From contig NZ_FNJR01000001.1 in NCBI RefSeq assembly GCF_900104475.1, forward strand, positions 483,629-547,628: 64,000 nucleotides of DNA, given 5' to 3'. Shown in pieces: positions 16,871 through 26,157 of this stretch. The notes under the pieces are model-generated. The model searched no databases and had not been told where the DNA came from. It was given only the letters and a program-made list of their open reading frames with translations. A program made the position numbers and the translations under genes. The stretch is from Actinopolyspora xinjiangensis (GTDB lineage: Bacteria > Actinomycetota > Actinomycetes > Mycobacteriales > Pseudonocardiaceae). The number at the start of each line of letters is the position of its first letter. The stretch's first letter is position 1.

Positions 16871-18118
16871 TCAGGCCAGCACCGAACGCACGGAGTCCCG
16901 GAGTATCCGGATCCCCCGCTCCAGCTCCTCATCGCTGACGGTCAGCGGGGGCATCACCTTGACCACCTCGTCGCCGGGACCGGAGGTCTCCAGGATCATG
17001 CCGCGGTCGAAGGCGGCCTTGGAAACCTTGCCCGCCATCTCGGGTTCGGCGAAACCGAGGCCACGCGCGAGGCCGCGCCCCTTGGACAGCAGCCCGGGGT
17101 ATTCCGCACCCAGCTCCAGCAATGCCTCGCCGACGCGCTCGCCCTTGGCGAGGGTGGCGCGTTCGAGTTCGTCGTCGCTCCAGTACCACCGCAGCGCCTC
17201 GGTGGCCGTGACCAGGGCGGGATTGTTGCCCCGGAACGTACCGTTGTGCTCGCCGGGCTCCCAGACGTCGTGCTCCGGCTTGATCAGCGTCAGCGCCAGG
17301 GGACTGCCGTAGCCGCCGATGGACTTGGACAGGCAGACCATGTCCGGCTCGATGCCGGCGTGCTCGAAGCTGAAGAACGGACCGGTCCTGCCGCAGCCCA
17401 TCTGCACGTCGTCGACGATGAGCAGGATGCCGTGCCGTCGGCACAGCTCGGACAGTCCGCGCAGCCACTCGGCTCGGGTGTCGTTGATGCCGCCCTCGCC
17501 CTGCAGGGTCTCCACGATCACGGCGGCGGGCGCGTTCAGGCCGCTGCCGCTGTCCCGGAGCAGGGACTCGAAGTAGAGGAAGTCGTCGACCTGGCCGTCG
17601 AAGTAGTTGTCGTAGGGCATGGGCGTGGCGTGGACCAGCGGGATGCCGGCCCCGCCGCGCTTCATGGAGTTGCCGGTGACCGAGAGCGAGCCCAGCGTCA
17701 TGCCGTGGAAGGCGTTGGTGAAGCTGATGATCGACTCGCGTCCGGTGATCTTGCGTGCCAGCTTCAACGCGGCCTCGACCGAGTTGGTGCCCGTCGGACC
17801 GGGGAACTGCACCTTGTAGTTGAGTCCTCGGGGCCGCAGCAGCGTCTCGTCGATGGTTCGCAGGAACTCACCCCTGGCGACCGTCGCCTGGTCGAGCCCG
17901 TGGTGTATCCCGTCGCGCTCGATGTATTCGAGCAGCTTGCGCTTGAGCAGCGGGTTGTTGTGCCCGTAGTTGAGCGCCCCGGCCCCCGCGAAGAAATCCA
18001 GGTAGGCGTTCCCCCGGTCGTCGTAGAGCCAACTGCCCAGCGCCCGGTCGAAGGTGACGGGCCAGGTGCGGCTGTAGCTGCGCACCTCTGACTCCTGGGT
18101 TGCGAAGACGTCTTTCAC
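16871..18118 (-). CDS. ectB: Diaminobutyrate-2-oxoglutarate aminotransferase EctB
   Basis: 415 aa from GTG 18118 ([25 protein letters not shown] just upstream); the frame continues upstream without family similarity. It is a class III PLP aminotransferase: [20 protein letters not shown], the cofactor aspartate in [15 protein letters not shown], and the Schiff-base lysine in [10 protein letters not shown] (about residue 265). It converts L-aspartate-beta-semialdehyde and glutamate to L-2,4-diaminobutyrate, the first ectoine step. It is separated from ectC by 103 bp and from ectA by 148 bp, same strand, typical of an ectABC operon induced by osmotic stress. Confidence 0.95.
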   Translation of the reverse strand: MKDVFATQESEVRSYSRTWPVTFDRALGSWLYDDRGNAYLDFFAGAGALNYGHNNPLLKRKLLEYIERDGIHHGLDQATVARGEFLRTIDETLLRPRGLNYKVQFPGPTGTNSVEAALKLARKITGRESIISFTNAFHGMTLGSLSVTGNSMKRGGAGIPLVHATPMPYDNYFDGQVDDFLYFESLLRDSGSGLNAPAAVIVETLQGEGGINDTRAEWLRGLSELCRRHGILLIVDDVQMGCGRTGPFFSFEHAGIEPDMVCLSKSIGGYGSPLALTLIKPEHDVWEPGEHNGTFRGNNPALVTATEALRWYWSDDELERATLAKGERVGEALLELGAEYPGLLSKGRGLARGLGFAEPEMAGKVSKAAFDRGMILETSGPGDEVVKVMPPLTVSDEELERGIRILRDSVRSVLA

Positions 18119-18266
18119 GATCCTCCGTTCGGCCCGGTTCGAAGCGCTCGTGTCACCTCGCCCGTCGGGCCGGTTACGTGTCGCGCCGCGCGTGAACACG
18201 GCTGGGATGGTTCGCTGTCGGGGTTTCAGCGCGAACAGGGTCGGTTGTGCCGCGGGGCGTGGGGCC

Positions 18267-18851
18267 TCACGGAGCGGAGCCGACGAGGGCGTCGGGGACC
18301 GTGGCGCCCTCGGGGGCGAGCGGTCCGATGCGGTACAGGTCCTCGCCGACGTGGGAGTCCGGGAACAGCTCGGACGGGAACAGCTCGCTCACTTCGAGTG
18401 GAGCGCCGTGATCGCGCGCCAGCGCCGCGAAGAGGTTGATCGAAGCGGAGTTGTCGGCGGTGATGGTGGTCTCCAGGTAGCGGATGCCGTCCCGCGAGGC
18501 GGTGCCGAACAGCCGCTCCAGGAGACGGCCCGCCACGCCGTGGCCGCGCAGCGCGGCGTCGACGCCGATCTGCCACACCACCAGCGTGTCGACGGCGTCG
18601 GGCCGGACGTATCCGGTCACGAAGCCCACCACGCCGTCGTGCGAACGCGCCACCAGTGAGGTGGAGGCGAAGTCGCGGCACCACAGCAGGTAGGCGTAGG
18701 GGGAGTTGACGTCGAGCACTCCCGAATCACGCGTGATCCGGTACAGCTCCGGGCCGTCCGCGACGGCCGGAGTGTCGATCTCCACCCGCCCGGCTGACCC
18801 ACTCGCGTCATCGGGCCGTGCGCCACGATCGCCAGGTTTTTCGCCGGTCAT
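18267..18851 (-). CDS. ectA: L-2,4-diaminobutyrate acetyltransferase EctA
   Basis: 194 aa from ATG 18851 (internal to a longer open frame to 18914; a weak GAGAG lies upstream). GNAT fold: [40 protein letters not shown] (acetyl-CoA pyrophosphate loop) and [20 protein letters not shown] are diagnostic of EctA. It acetylates the gamma amino group of diaminobutyrate. First gene of ectABC; the promoter is expected in the AT-rich stretch just upstream. Confidence 0.93.
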   Translation of the reverse strand: MTGEKPGDRGARPDDASGSAGRVEIDTPAVADGPELYRITRDSGVLDVNSPYAYLLWCRDFASTSLVARSHDGVVGFVTGYVRPDAVDTLVVWQIGVDAALRGHGVAGRLLERLFGTASRDGIRYLETTITADNSASINLFAALARDHGAPLEVSELFPSELFPDSHVGEDLYRIGPLAPEGATVPDALVGSAP

Positions 18852-19241
18852 GTCTCTCGAAACTAACCACGCACCGGTGAAACCGCCAGGAAGGAAAAGA
18901 TCGACATTCCGCACACCAGGAGAAATCCGGAAAACCCCGTGACAAGCACAACAAATTTCTTGCCATTCCCGAACGAAATGACTAGCGATCGTTTTTTCGG
19001 CCCGAAAAAATCAGAAAATCATGAATCTGAGCTGCGAAAACAACGGAACGATCAATTTTCCGATCTCGAAATCGACCGGAAGCGCGCTCCGCCACCGACC
19101 CCACCTGGCAGGATGCTCGGTTTCGGCGGGAAAGGTCGACACACGAGTCCGGCGAGTTCCGGCCCGCCCGCACGCGTTTCCCCGCCGCCGGTAGGAGGGC
19201 GGCGGGGAAACGGGGCGTCGCTTCAGCGGGAGGAAGCGGCA
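18852..19241. promoter_or_regulatory. AT-rich upstream region of ectABC with a palindrome and a terminator-like hairpin
   Basis: About 18880-19080 is markedly AT-rich compared with the rest of the window. It contains a 19-bp palindrome, TTTTTTCGG (18992-19000) and CCGAAAAAA (19002-19010) around one base. A perfect 13-bp inverted repeat (19177-19189 with 19198-19210, 8-nt loop) lies just beyond the protease stop codon and is likely its terminator. The ectA promoter presumably lies in the AT-rich part. No gene is supported. Confidence 0.55.
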
Positions 19242-19979
19242 TCACACGCCCGCGAGGGAGCCGATCCAGTCGCTGTAGCGGGTCACGTTGGTGTAGGCCG
19301 TGCGGGTGGAGCGGTCACTGGTGGAGGCCACCCCCACCTGCACGTAGTCCCCGTCGGAAGCGGTGGCGAACATCGGCCCACCGGAGTCGCCACCCGCCGG
19401 GATGCCGTCGCCGCGGTAGGCGCAGATCGCGGCGCCACCGCGGTAGTCGGAGCACCACGTGCTGGTCACCGAGACATCGGCCACCTTCAGCAGGCGGGAC
19501 TGGCACTCGATCTCGGGGCGGTCGGTGCAGGTGGCACCCCACCCGTAGGTCTGGACGGTCTCGCCGACCTCGGCGGCACCGGGCGCGCCGATCGGGGCGT
19601 ACTCGACATTGACGGTGCTGCCCACGTTGACCAGAGCCAGGTCGGCGCTGGGGTGCACGTGCACCCCGCCGGGCACCGCGAAGACCTCGCGGCCCTGGGT
19701 CTGGTCCAGGCTGCCCACCCGGAAGCTGACCTGGTTCGCGCCCTCGACGCAGTGCTGCGCGGTGAGCACCCACTTCGGCGCGATCACCGAGGCGCTGCAC
19801 GCCTGCCTGCCGTCGGCGAACATCCGCGCCGCCCAGGGGGCGTCGTCGGCGTAGCCGCCGTCGATGATCATCGGTTCGGGGGCGGCGGGAGCGGAAACGG
19901 CGGCCTGTGCCGGGGCCGCCACCCCGACGGCGATCAGTGCGGCCGCGGCCGCTCTGGAAACGAGTCTCGCTAATGACAA
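19242..19979 (-). CDS. Secreted trypsin-like serine protease (S1A)
   Basis: 245 aa from TTG 19979 (MSLARLVSRAAAAALIAVGV), chosen because AAGGAG lies 8 nt upstream and the start gives a clean signal peptide ending APAQA. The mature part begins near IIDGGYADDAPWAARMF. Catalytic residues visible: His in LTAQHC, Asp in PSADLALVNV, Ser in GIPAGGDSGGPMFA. Six cysteines could form disulphides. It is an extracellular endopeptidase of the chymotrypsin fold without the alpha-lytic prodomain seen in the gene at the left edge. Monocistronic, with a strong hairpin after the stop. Confidence 0.88.
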   Translation of the reverse strand: MSLARLVSRAAAAALIAVGVAAPAQAAVSAPAAPEPMIIDGGYADDAPWAARMFADGRQACSASVIAPKWVLTAQHCVEGANQVSFRVGSLDQTQGREVFAVPGGVHVHPSADLALVNVGSTVNVEYAPIGAPGAAEVGETVQTYGWGATCTDRPEIECQSRLLKVADVSVTSTWCSDYRGGAAICAYRGDGIPAGGDSGGPMFATASDGDYVQVGVASTSDRSTRTAYTNVTRYSDWIGSLAGV

Positions 19980-20468
19980 GCTGGGGCTCCTTCTGGGACA
20001 GCAGCTGTGTCGCTGCGTGATCAGGACGCACCCAAACGTCACTCGTTCGAGTAGCAAAATCAACGAATTGGTCACTAATCGCCAACGAAGCATGTAACTC
20101 GGTAACGCCCGATTCCGCGCCGCACCCCGAGTGCCCCGGACCTTCCCCGCGACGGAGTGCCCCATGAACCACGCACGTCCCCCGGTGCTCGAGTCGGACG
20201 CGTCGTCGGGCCGGGGGCATCAGCCACCCTGAAAGCCGATCAGGAGTCGGACGGACGCGGCGAGGTGTCGCCCCTCGGTTCTCTTCGTCCCTCCCAGCTC
20301 TGAAACGCCCACTCGCGCGCCCCGGTCCCGCTGGTTCTCACGTGGTGCTACCGCGAGGCGGGTCCGGCGCGGCGCGGGCGCCCGATCGATCTCGGGCCTC
20401 ACCTCTCGGCGTGACCCGCACCGGGTCACGCCACCAACTCCCCGCGCACGTCGAGCCGACGACCTCCC
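19980..20468. other. Intergenic region with terminator hairpin
   Basis: 489 bp between the protease start and the methyltransferase stop. A perfect 11-bp inverted repeat with a 3-nt loop (20408-20418, 20422-20432) follows the methyltransferase gene and is a probable terminator. The rest should hold the protease promoter. No gene is supported. Confidence 0.55.
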
Positions 20469-21356
20469 TCACGGCAGGTAGCCGACCCCACCGACCGCGT
20501 TGGCGGAGGCCGTGGCGTCCTGCTCGGCGTTGATGTCGGGCTCCGGCCGCCACTGCGGTAGCGGCACCAGTCCCGGTTCCACGAGCTCGTAGCCCGGAAG
20601 CAGTTGGCGAATCCGTTCGACGTCGCGGACGGCCAACGGTGTGTGGGTCACCCGGTAAGCACGCTCACTGCGGTGCACCTGCTCCTCGGTCATCGTCAGC
20701 GGGGTGCTGTGCGAGACGGCGAGGTAGCTGCCGGGCACGCAGCTGTCCCGATAGCTGGCCATGAGCCCGACGGGGTCGTCCCCGTCCGGGACGTAGGGCA
20801 GGATCGACACCGCCAGTACCGCGACGGGCCGGGTGAAGTCGAGCAGCTCGGTCACCTCCGGCGCGGACAGCACCATCCTCGGATCACGGATGTCGGCGTG
20901 CGTGACGGTCACGTTGTCCACGCCGCGCAGCAGCTGCCTGGCGTGCGCCACGACCTCCGGCTCGATCTCCACGTACGCCACTCGCGCGTCGGAACGGCAG
21001 CGACGTGCTATTTCGTGAACATTCCCCACGGTCGGCATTCCCGAACCGAGATCGAGGAACTGATCGATTCCACGATGACTCAGAAATCGGATCAGTCGCC
21101 CGAGAAAGGCTCGCGTGGCGCGGGCGTAAACCTGGGCCTCCGGAACTTCGGTGACCAGCTGGTCGACCGCCTGCCTGTCGACGGCGAAATTGGCCGTGCC
21201 TCCGAGATAATAATCGAACATGCGCGCCGCGCTGGGGCGCTGCATGTCCACCCCCCTGACCTGCAAATCCCCCGATATGCGGTTCAGCCGCCGTCTGGGC
21301 GGCTCGTCATCGGCACCTTCGCGTCGTAACGCGTCAGGAGGACGAACATCCGTCAT
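20469..21356 (-). CDS. SAM-dependent methyltransferase, DUF574 / Methyltransf_19 family
   Basis: 295 aa from ATG 21356. RPSAARMFDYYLGGTANFAV is the family signature and DQFLDLGSGMPTVGNVHEIA the SAM-binding loop, followed by ARVAYVEIEPEVVAHA and VAVLAVSILPYVPDGDDPVG. Actinomycetes carry many copies of this family; their substrates are largely unknown. ATG 21245, with AGGGGGG upstream, is an alternative start that would leave only eight residues before the conserved MFDYYLGG motif, so the longer form is kept with reservation. Confidence 0.85.
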   Translation of the reverse strand: MTDVRPPDALRREGADDEPPRRRLNRISGDLQVRGVDMQRPSAARMFDYYLGGTANFAVDRQAVDQLVTEVPEAQVYARATRAFLGRLIRFLSHRGIDQFLDLGSGMPTVGNVHEIARRCRSDARVAYVEIEPEVVAHARQLLRGVDNVTVTHADIRDPRMVLSAPEVTELLDFTRPVAVLAVSILPYVPDGDDPVGLMASYRDSCVPGSYLAVSHSTPLTMTEEQVHRSERAYRVTHTPLAVRDVERIRQLLPGYELVEPGLVPLPQWRPEPDINAEQDATASANAVGGVGYLP

Positions 21357-21650
21357 ATACGCCACGGTACAGCCGATGACGGCGATTGTGGAGCAGCGTT
21401 ACCGAGCGCTGCCGAAACATACTGTAAACACGGGGAAAAACTGCGTTGTGCTACCTTTCGTGCACTATTGGTATTCAATGATTTCCACTTCGTGATCGTG
21501 AAAAAACGAACAGGCCGACCGGATTTTCGAATCCGTGGCGGAGTCGGGGTCGGCGGCCCCGCACGACGGGAGCGGGCGCCGCCGACGAACCGGTCACACG
21601 GCCCCGCCACGGGCCGGCAGGGACGTCTCGGTGACCGGCCCGGAGGCCCC

Positions 21651-23267
21651 TCACTCCACGGGCACGCTCAGCGTGGCCGGACGGTCGGCCGAGGAGCCGA
21701 ACACCACCTCACCACCGGAGCTCTCGTCACGGTAGCGGCCGTCGACGGTGTCCACCACCAGCACCAGGCGGTGCCCTTCGGGCAGCTGCCAGGCAGTGGG
21801 CCGCAACGGGATGTCCACCCGACGGGGGACACCGGGGGCACTGTCGCGCAGGGTGACGGGTTTGTGGCTGATCAGGCTTCCCCCGCCCAGCGGGCCGACG
21901 TCGTAGAGATAGGCGAACAGCGACACGCTCTCGTCCTCCGGGGTGACATCGACCCGCAACCGGGGAGTGCCGCTGACGGTGACTCCCTCAGCGTAGGGCT
22001 CGGTCGCCCACACCGCGGCGTCGTCCCGATCGACCAGCGGCACCGAGACCCCGACCGGAATCCGCGCGAAGCCCTGCAACGCACCGCTGAGCATGACGAT
22101 CCCGCTGTTGGCCAGCGTGGGATCGCCGCTGTCGATCGAGTGCCGCCAGTCGGTGCCACGCTCGGTGCTCAGTCCACCGGTCTCGGGAGCGAGGAGATGC
22201 CGCTGTTCCGGGGCGGTGAGGTTGCGGGTCTCGGTGTGCCCGGTCACCGATCGCCAGTCCGGGTAGCGGTGCCACTCGGAGCCGTTGAGCGGCTGGAGCT
22301 CCACCGCGCTGTCGGCCATCCCCTCGTCCTCACCGCGCAGCCACTGGTCGAACCAGCGGGCCGCCGTGTCCCAGATGTGGTTGGGCAACCCGGCCGCGCC
22401 GAAGATCTCGGGGGTGACGTGGTCGCCGGGGGCGAGCATGAGCCGCTTGGGCCCCTCCAGGGCGGAGAACATGTCGGTCATCTGCTTCGGCGGGAACAGC
22501 GAGTCCTGCCAGGCGTTGGCCAGCAGCACGGCGGTTCCGTTGGCGTTGAGCCGCTCGATCCGGTTGGCCGGGGAGCGCTCCTCCGCCAGGTACAGCGCCT
22601 CCTCGGTGCGGTGCTCGCGGTAGGCGGTCTCCAGCTCGCTGAGGTCGTCACCGAACCTGCCGGTGAGGTGGCCGATCCCGAGCAGCAGCTCCGCACCGGA
22701 GGCGTTGACCGTGCGGTTGGGGTACAGCGACTCGACCAGGTCGGCCCAGCCGCTCATGGCCGCGATCGCGTCCACCCTGTCGTCGGCGGCGGCGGTGAGC
22801 GCGCTGATCCCGGCACCGTAGGAGATTCCCGCCATACCGACGCGCTCGGCTCCGGCGGAGGTGTTGGCCACCGCCCAGTCGATGACCTTCCGGGCGTCGG
22901 CGACGTCCTCCTCGCCCGCGACCTCGACCTCACCCTCGGAAGCGTAGAAGCCGCGTGCGGTGTAGCTGACTACCACGTATCCCGATTCGTAGGCGAGCCG
23001 CGCGGCGGCCCCGACGTACTCGATGTTGGGGGTGGCCCAGCTGGCGGGCATCACCAGCAGCGGTCGTGGTTCGGTCGCGTCGCCGGTGGGTTCGATGATC
23101 TTGGCCCGCAGCGAGACGCCCCCCGAAGCGGGAATGCTCGTGCCCCGCACGGTCACTCCGTCGCGCTCGGCCGTTCCGTCGGGCGCTCCCGAGGCGGCCG
23201 GGGCGAGCAGGGAGCCGCACAGCACGGCGATGAGGCTCGCGGCGGCTGAGGAGAGTATTCGACGCAC
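21651..23267 (-). CDS. Secreted CocE/NonD-type alpha/beta hydrolase (X-Pro dipeptidyl-peptidase S15 family)
   Basis: 538 aa from GTG 23267 (AGGA upstream) with a signal peptide MRRILSSAAASLIAVLCGSL ending ASGA. The alternative TTG/ATG start further upstream has no ribosome site. The catalytic Ser is in the G-x-S-Y-x-G motif AGISYGAGIS. TARGFYASEGEVEVAGEEDV is typical of the S15 core. Asp and His follow in the helical cap (LLANAWQDSLFPPKQM, LAPGDHV). The C-terminal jelly-roll of CocE/X-Pro peptidases is present (SLFAYLYDVGPLGGGSLISH). It probably hydrolyses peptides or esters outside the cell. Monocistronic. Confidence 0.87.
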   Translation of the reverse strand: MRRILSSAAASLIAVLCGSLLAPAASGAPDGTAERDGVTVRGTSIPASGGVSLRAKIIEPTGDATEPRPLLVMPASWATPNIEYVGAAARLAYESGYVVVSYTARGFYASEGEVEVAGEEDVADARKVIDWAVANTSAGAERVGMAGISYGAGISALTAAADDRVDAIAAMSGWADLVESLYPNRTVNASGAELLLGIGHLTGRFGDDLSELETAYREHRTEEALYLAEERSPANRIERLNANGTAVLLANAWQDSLFPPKQMTDMFSALEGPKRLMLAPGDHVTPEIFGAAGLPNHIWDTAARWFDQWLRGEDEGMADSAVELQPLNGSEWHRYPDWRSVTGHTETRNLTAPEQRHLLAPETGGLSTERGTDWRHSIDSGDPTLANSGIVMLSGALQGFARIPVGVSVPLVDRDDAAVWATEPYAEGVTVSGTPRLRVDVTPEDESVSLFAYLYDVGPLGGGSLISHKPVTLRDSAPGVPRRVDIPLRPTAWQLPEGHRLVLVVDTVDGRYRDESSGGEVVFGSSADRPATLSVPVE

Positions 23268-23688
23268 GTTTCCTGGCCCTTCCGGCTGTCGGCGGGCGGG
23301 GACCGCCGCAGCCTCGTTGTGATCCATCACACAGGGCCGACAGTAAACACTGTTCTACTGACGAGTAGCAACAAGCGGGGATGAATTGAGGTGAAACGGA
23401 GTCACCGATTGCTCCGTTCGACGGCTTGCCCCGGAGAGGAACTCACGAGACCGGCGTCGGGACGTACGCGAACCACCGCGCGGCGAGGAGACGGGGGCGG
23501 AGCGTCCCGGCCGATCCGCCCGCGATGGGCGTCGCGGATACCGCGACGCTTCCGGAACCGGGGGCGGTGACGAGTCGGCCGCGCCGCGAGGTGGGCCGTT
23601 CACCGCACGGTTCGAGAGCCCGACACCGCGAGGCACCGACTCGTCCATCGGCCGCCCGGTCACCCTTTCGAGGGAACCAAACGTGGGA
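23268..23688. other. Intergenic region with hairpin
   Basis: 421 bp between the S15-type gene start and the GlsB-type gene stop. A perfect 9-bp inverted repeat with a 3-nt loop (23529-23537, 23541-23549) may end the GlsB-type transcript. No convincing ORF is present. Confidence 0.45.
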
Positions 23689-23952
23689 TCAGCCTCGGGA
23701 TTTGTGGAAAACGAGCCGGTACAGCACCAGCAGGATCAGCGAGCCGAGCACCGCCCAGCCGAAGCTGGCGAGGTTGAATCCGGATATCCCGCCGCCGCCG
23801 AAGAAGGAACTGCCGAGCCAGCCGCCGAGCAGACCGCCGACGATGCCGATGATGATGGTCACGATGATGCCGCCGGGATCCTTGCCGGGAAGGATCAGCT
23901 TGGCCACGGCTCCCGCGATCAGACCGAACAGGATCCAGCTGAGGATGCTCAC
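23689..23952 (-). CDS. GlsB/YeaQ/YmgE-family stress-response membrane protein
   Basis: 87 aa from GTG 23952 (MSILSWILFGLIAGAVAKLI), with AAGGAG 7 nt upstream; a longer frame exists but this start gives the family length. Three hydrophobic helices are seen: SWILFGLIAGAVAKLI, GIIVTIIIGIVGGLLGGWLG and SFGWAVLGSLILLVLYRLVF. The LPGKDPGG motif in the first loop is the family hallmark. Members are small envelope proteins linked to general or acid stress; the mechanism is unknown. Confidence 0.88.
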   Translation of the reverse strand: MSILSWILFGLIAGAVAKLILPGKDPGGIIVTIIIGIVGGLLGGWLGSSFFGGGGISGFNLASFGWAVLGSLILLVLYRLVFHKSRG

Positions 23953-24127
23953 GGCGAACTCCTTGTCGAGGGTGGGTGTCTCCGCCTGTTCGGTCACTGC
24001 CCCGATGGATGATCACCCGAACGGAGCAGCCCCGATGGCACCACCGATCATCACAGTCCGGGCGCCGGACTCGCCGGACGGGGCCGGGCGTGTCGCCGAT
24101 CGGTGCGCACCGTGGCGGGACTGGACC

Positions 24128-24724
24128 TCATTCGTCACGGAGCCGGTTCTCGTCCGACCCCGACGCCGTACCGGTGCGCCGGAGGGCCAACCGCCATTCG
24201 TCCGCCGCGAGTCGCTCCGCGTGCATCTCCCAGCCGTGGGCGGAGGCGATGTCGAGAATCTCCCCACTGGACAGCGGCCCCAACCGCTGCCGGGGCAGCA
24301 CCAGCTCGGTATCGGCCGCGTGAGCACCGCGCAGCATACGGCGCAGCCTCCAGCGCGCGAACGGGCGGCCGCTGTCACGGCCGACCGGGGCTTCCGCGGC
24401 TCCGTGCCATCGCTCCCGCGGCGCTTTGCGGCTATCGATGGGCCGGAATCCGAGATCGTGGTACTTCGTTCGCTCGAACAGGGTGAATCCCTCGTGCCAC
24501 CCCAGCTCGCGCAGCATCTCGGTGGAGACCTTCTCGTACTCGTCGGCGTCCAACCACACCAGACCCGCCGCATCAGGCTGCCCGTGCAGATCCTTCCGGG
24601 CACGTTCGAGTTCGGGACGCCACGGCTTTTTCGCACGGTGTATCAAGTGCACGGTGAGCGCACCGAGCAGTATGACGCCCGGCAGCGGGGACATCACGAG
24701 GATGAGGGCTTCGAGGAGCTCCAC
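24128..24724 (-). CDS. Membrane-anchored protein of unknown function, paralogue A
   Basis: 198 aa from GTG 24724 (GGAGG 8 nt upstream). One N-terminal transmembrane helix (ALILVMSPLPGVILLGALTV), then a basic segment and a cytoplasmic-type domain with EMLRELGWHEGFTLFE and near the end EILDIASAHGWEM and ADEWRLALR. The same ordered blocks occur in the gene at 25537-26133, which has the same 198-aa length, so the two are duplicated paralogues. It is last in a gene series that starts with a WXG100-like protein. No enzymatic motif is recognised. Confidence 0.72.
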   Translation of the reverse strand: MELLEALILVMSPLPGVILLGALTVHLIHRAKKPWRPELERARKDLHGQPDAAGLVWLDADEYEKVSTEMLRELGWHEGFTLFERTKYHDLGFRPIDSRKAPRERWHGAAEAPVGRDSGRPFARWRLRRMLRGAHAADTELVLPRQRLGPLSSGEILDIASAHGWEMHAERLAADEWRLALRRTGTASGSDENRLRDE

Positions 24725-24848
24725 GTAATCCACCTCCGGCTGTCTCCGTCGCGGAGGAGGTTCATCCTCCCATCTTCCAGCCGCGCGGCGACCTCGTGGG
24801 AAATCGACGGCCCCCGCCTGGCCGCGAGTACTGAAGGTCGGAAGCGGT

Positions 24849-25547
24849 TCAGCTTCGCTTCGTGGTGTTGGTGCCCAGCGCAGCCGCGACGACGCGTTCG
24901 TAACCGGCCTTGTAGTCGGCCACGGCCGCCCTGCGGGCCCTGGCGGCACGGATCGTCGGCCAGAGCGAGAGCACGAAGACCACCGCCGAGACCGCCGAGA
25001 CGATCAGCAGCGTATCGGCCGCCTCGGGATTGCCCTCTCCCCGATTAACCAGCGAGAACATGAGCGTGACGAACGCGAGCAGCGCGGGCAGCGAGGCGAG
25101 CCGTCCCAGCCGGACGTAGCGGCGGCGCAGGCGTACGTGCTCGCGGTGCACTCCGTCGAGCACCGACTCGGACAGTACGCCCATCCCGCTGTCTCGCTTC
25201 ACCCGTTCGGCCTCCAGCAGGGCGGCCTCGTTGCCGCGCAGCTCGTCCAGCCGTGGTCCCTCGACGAAAGCGGGCCCGGCGATGTGGCGGGCGGTGGCGA
25301 AGTCGAAACGTTCGAGCCACAGCCTGGACCCTCCGTCGCCGGTGCGCTCCATACCGGTGAGCCGCCAGCCCCGCTCACCCGCCAGAACGCTGTAGTGCCG
25401 CAGCGAGATCTCGCCCTCGCTTCGCGGTAGGTCCACATGGTTCACCCGGGTGCGTTCGGTGCGTGCCTCGTGGAGTCGGCGCAGGAACTCCGCTTCGGCG
25501 GGGCTTGTCCCGTCATCTTCGGCGTGGGTTGTCCCGTCATCCGTCAT
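24849..25547 (-). CDS. Two-helix membrane protein of unknown function
   Basis: 232 aa from ATG 25547. The N-terminal 120 residues are soluble (HYSVLAGERGWRLTGMERTG, RHIAGPAFVEGPRLDELRGN). A hairpin of two membrane helices follows (ASLPALLAFVTLMFSLVNRG and ADTLLIVSAVSAVVFVLSLW). The tail is basic with coiled-coil propensity. Its start overlaps the upstream gene's stop by 11 bp, so translation is probably coupled. It is sandwiched between two paralogous membrane-anchored proteins. I do not recognise the family. Confidence 0.72.
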   Translation of the reverse strand: MTDDGTTHAEDDGTSPAEAEFLRRLHEARTERTRVNHVDLPRSEGEISLRHYSVLAGERGWRLTGMERTGDGGSRLWLERFDFATARHIAGPAFVEGPRLDELRGNEAALLEAERVKRDSGMGVLSESVLDGVHREHVRLRRRYVRLGRLASLPALLAFVTLMFSLVNRGEGNPEAADTLLIVSAVSAVVFVLSLWPTIRAARARRAAVADYKAGYERVVAAALGTNTTKRS

Positions 25548-26133
25548 CGGCGAGCAACCGCCTCTCGTCCTGTTCCTGAGCGGTAGTGCCGGGCCGGAAG
25601 GTCAACCGCCACTCGGTGTCGGTGATCTCCTCCGACTCGAACGACCAACCGTACTCGGCCGCCAACTCCAGGATCTCCGCCTTCGGCAACGCACCCAACT
25701 GATCACGACGCAACGTCAACGAGGAATCCTCGACGGAAGCCCCGTCCAACCACTCCCGCAACAACCGCCGGTGCTTGCCCGAACCCATGCCACCGTGTGG
25801 TTCGATCCTTCCCTTCCAGGCATCCGGCACCTCGACGGGATCGCCATCAGTGGGTACCGGACGCCGGAAGTTCATGTTCCTACCAATACTGCCCAGGAAG
25901 ACGAACCCCTCGTGCTCTGCCAAGTCACGCATCATCTCGTCCGAGATCTTCGGATAGTAGCCCGAGCGTAAGGTGGAGTGTCCGTTCTTCTCCCGCGAAG
26001 CCAGGTCTTCACGAATCTTGGCTACATGTGTTCCGAGCGGTTTGAAACGGCTCATGATCAACATGAACATCCCGGAAACTGGCAGCAGTGCGACAATCGC
26101 CGGAAGAACCCACTTCAACAATACGAGTGTCAA
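25537..26133 (-). CDS. Membrane-anchored protein of unknown function, paralogue B
   Basis: 198 aa from TTG 26133 (AAGGGGAG 8 nt upstream). One N-terminal helix (WVLPAIVALLPVSGMFMLIM), then KISDEMMRDLAEHEGFVFLG, LTLRRDQLGALPKAEILELA and ITDTEWRLTFRPG. It aligns block for block with the 24128-24724 product over the C-terminal half, which ends in a similar DE-R-L tail. Membership in the operon downstream of the T7SS-secreted-type gene suggests a role linked to that substrate, for example in regulation, chaperoning or immunity; this is inference. Confidence 0.75.
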   Translation of the reverse strand: MTLVLLKWVLPAIVALLPVSGMFMLIMSRFKPLGTHVAKIREDLASREKNGHSTLRSGYYPKISDEMMRDLAEHEGFVFLGSIGRNMNFRRPVPTDGDPVEVPDAWKGRIEPHGGMGSGKHRRLLREWLDGASVEDSSLTLRRDQLGALPKAEILELAAEYGWSFESEEITDTEWRLTFRPGTTAQEQDERRLLADDG

Positions 26134-26157
26134 CGGTAAAACTCCCCTTGTCCTGAT

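Noticed and set aside
18852-18960. Riboswitch (for example ydaO/c-di-AMP) in the ectA leader
   Set aside because: No recognisable conserved core was found by eye; only AT-rich sequence and a palindrome further upstream.
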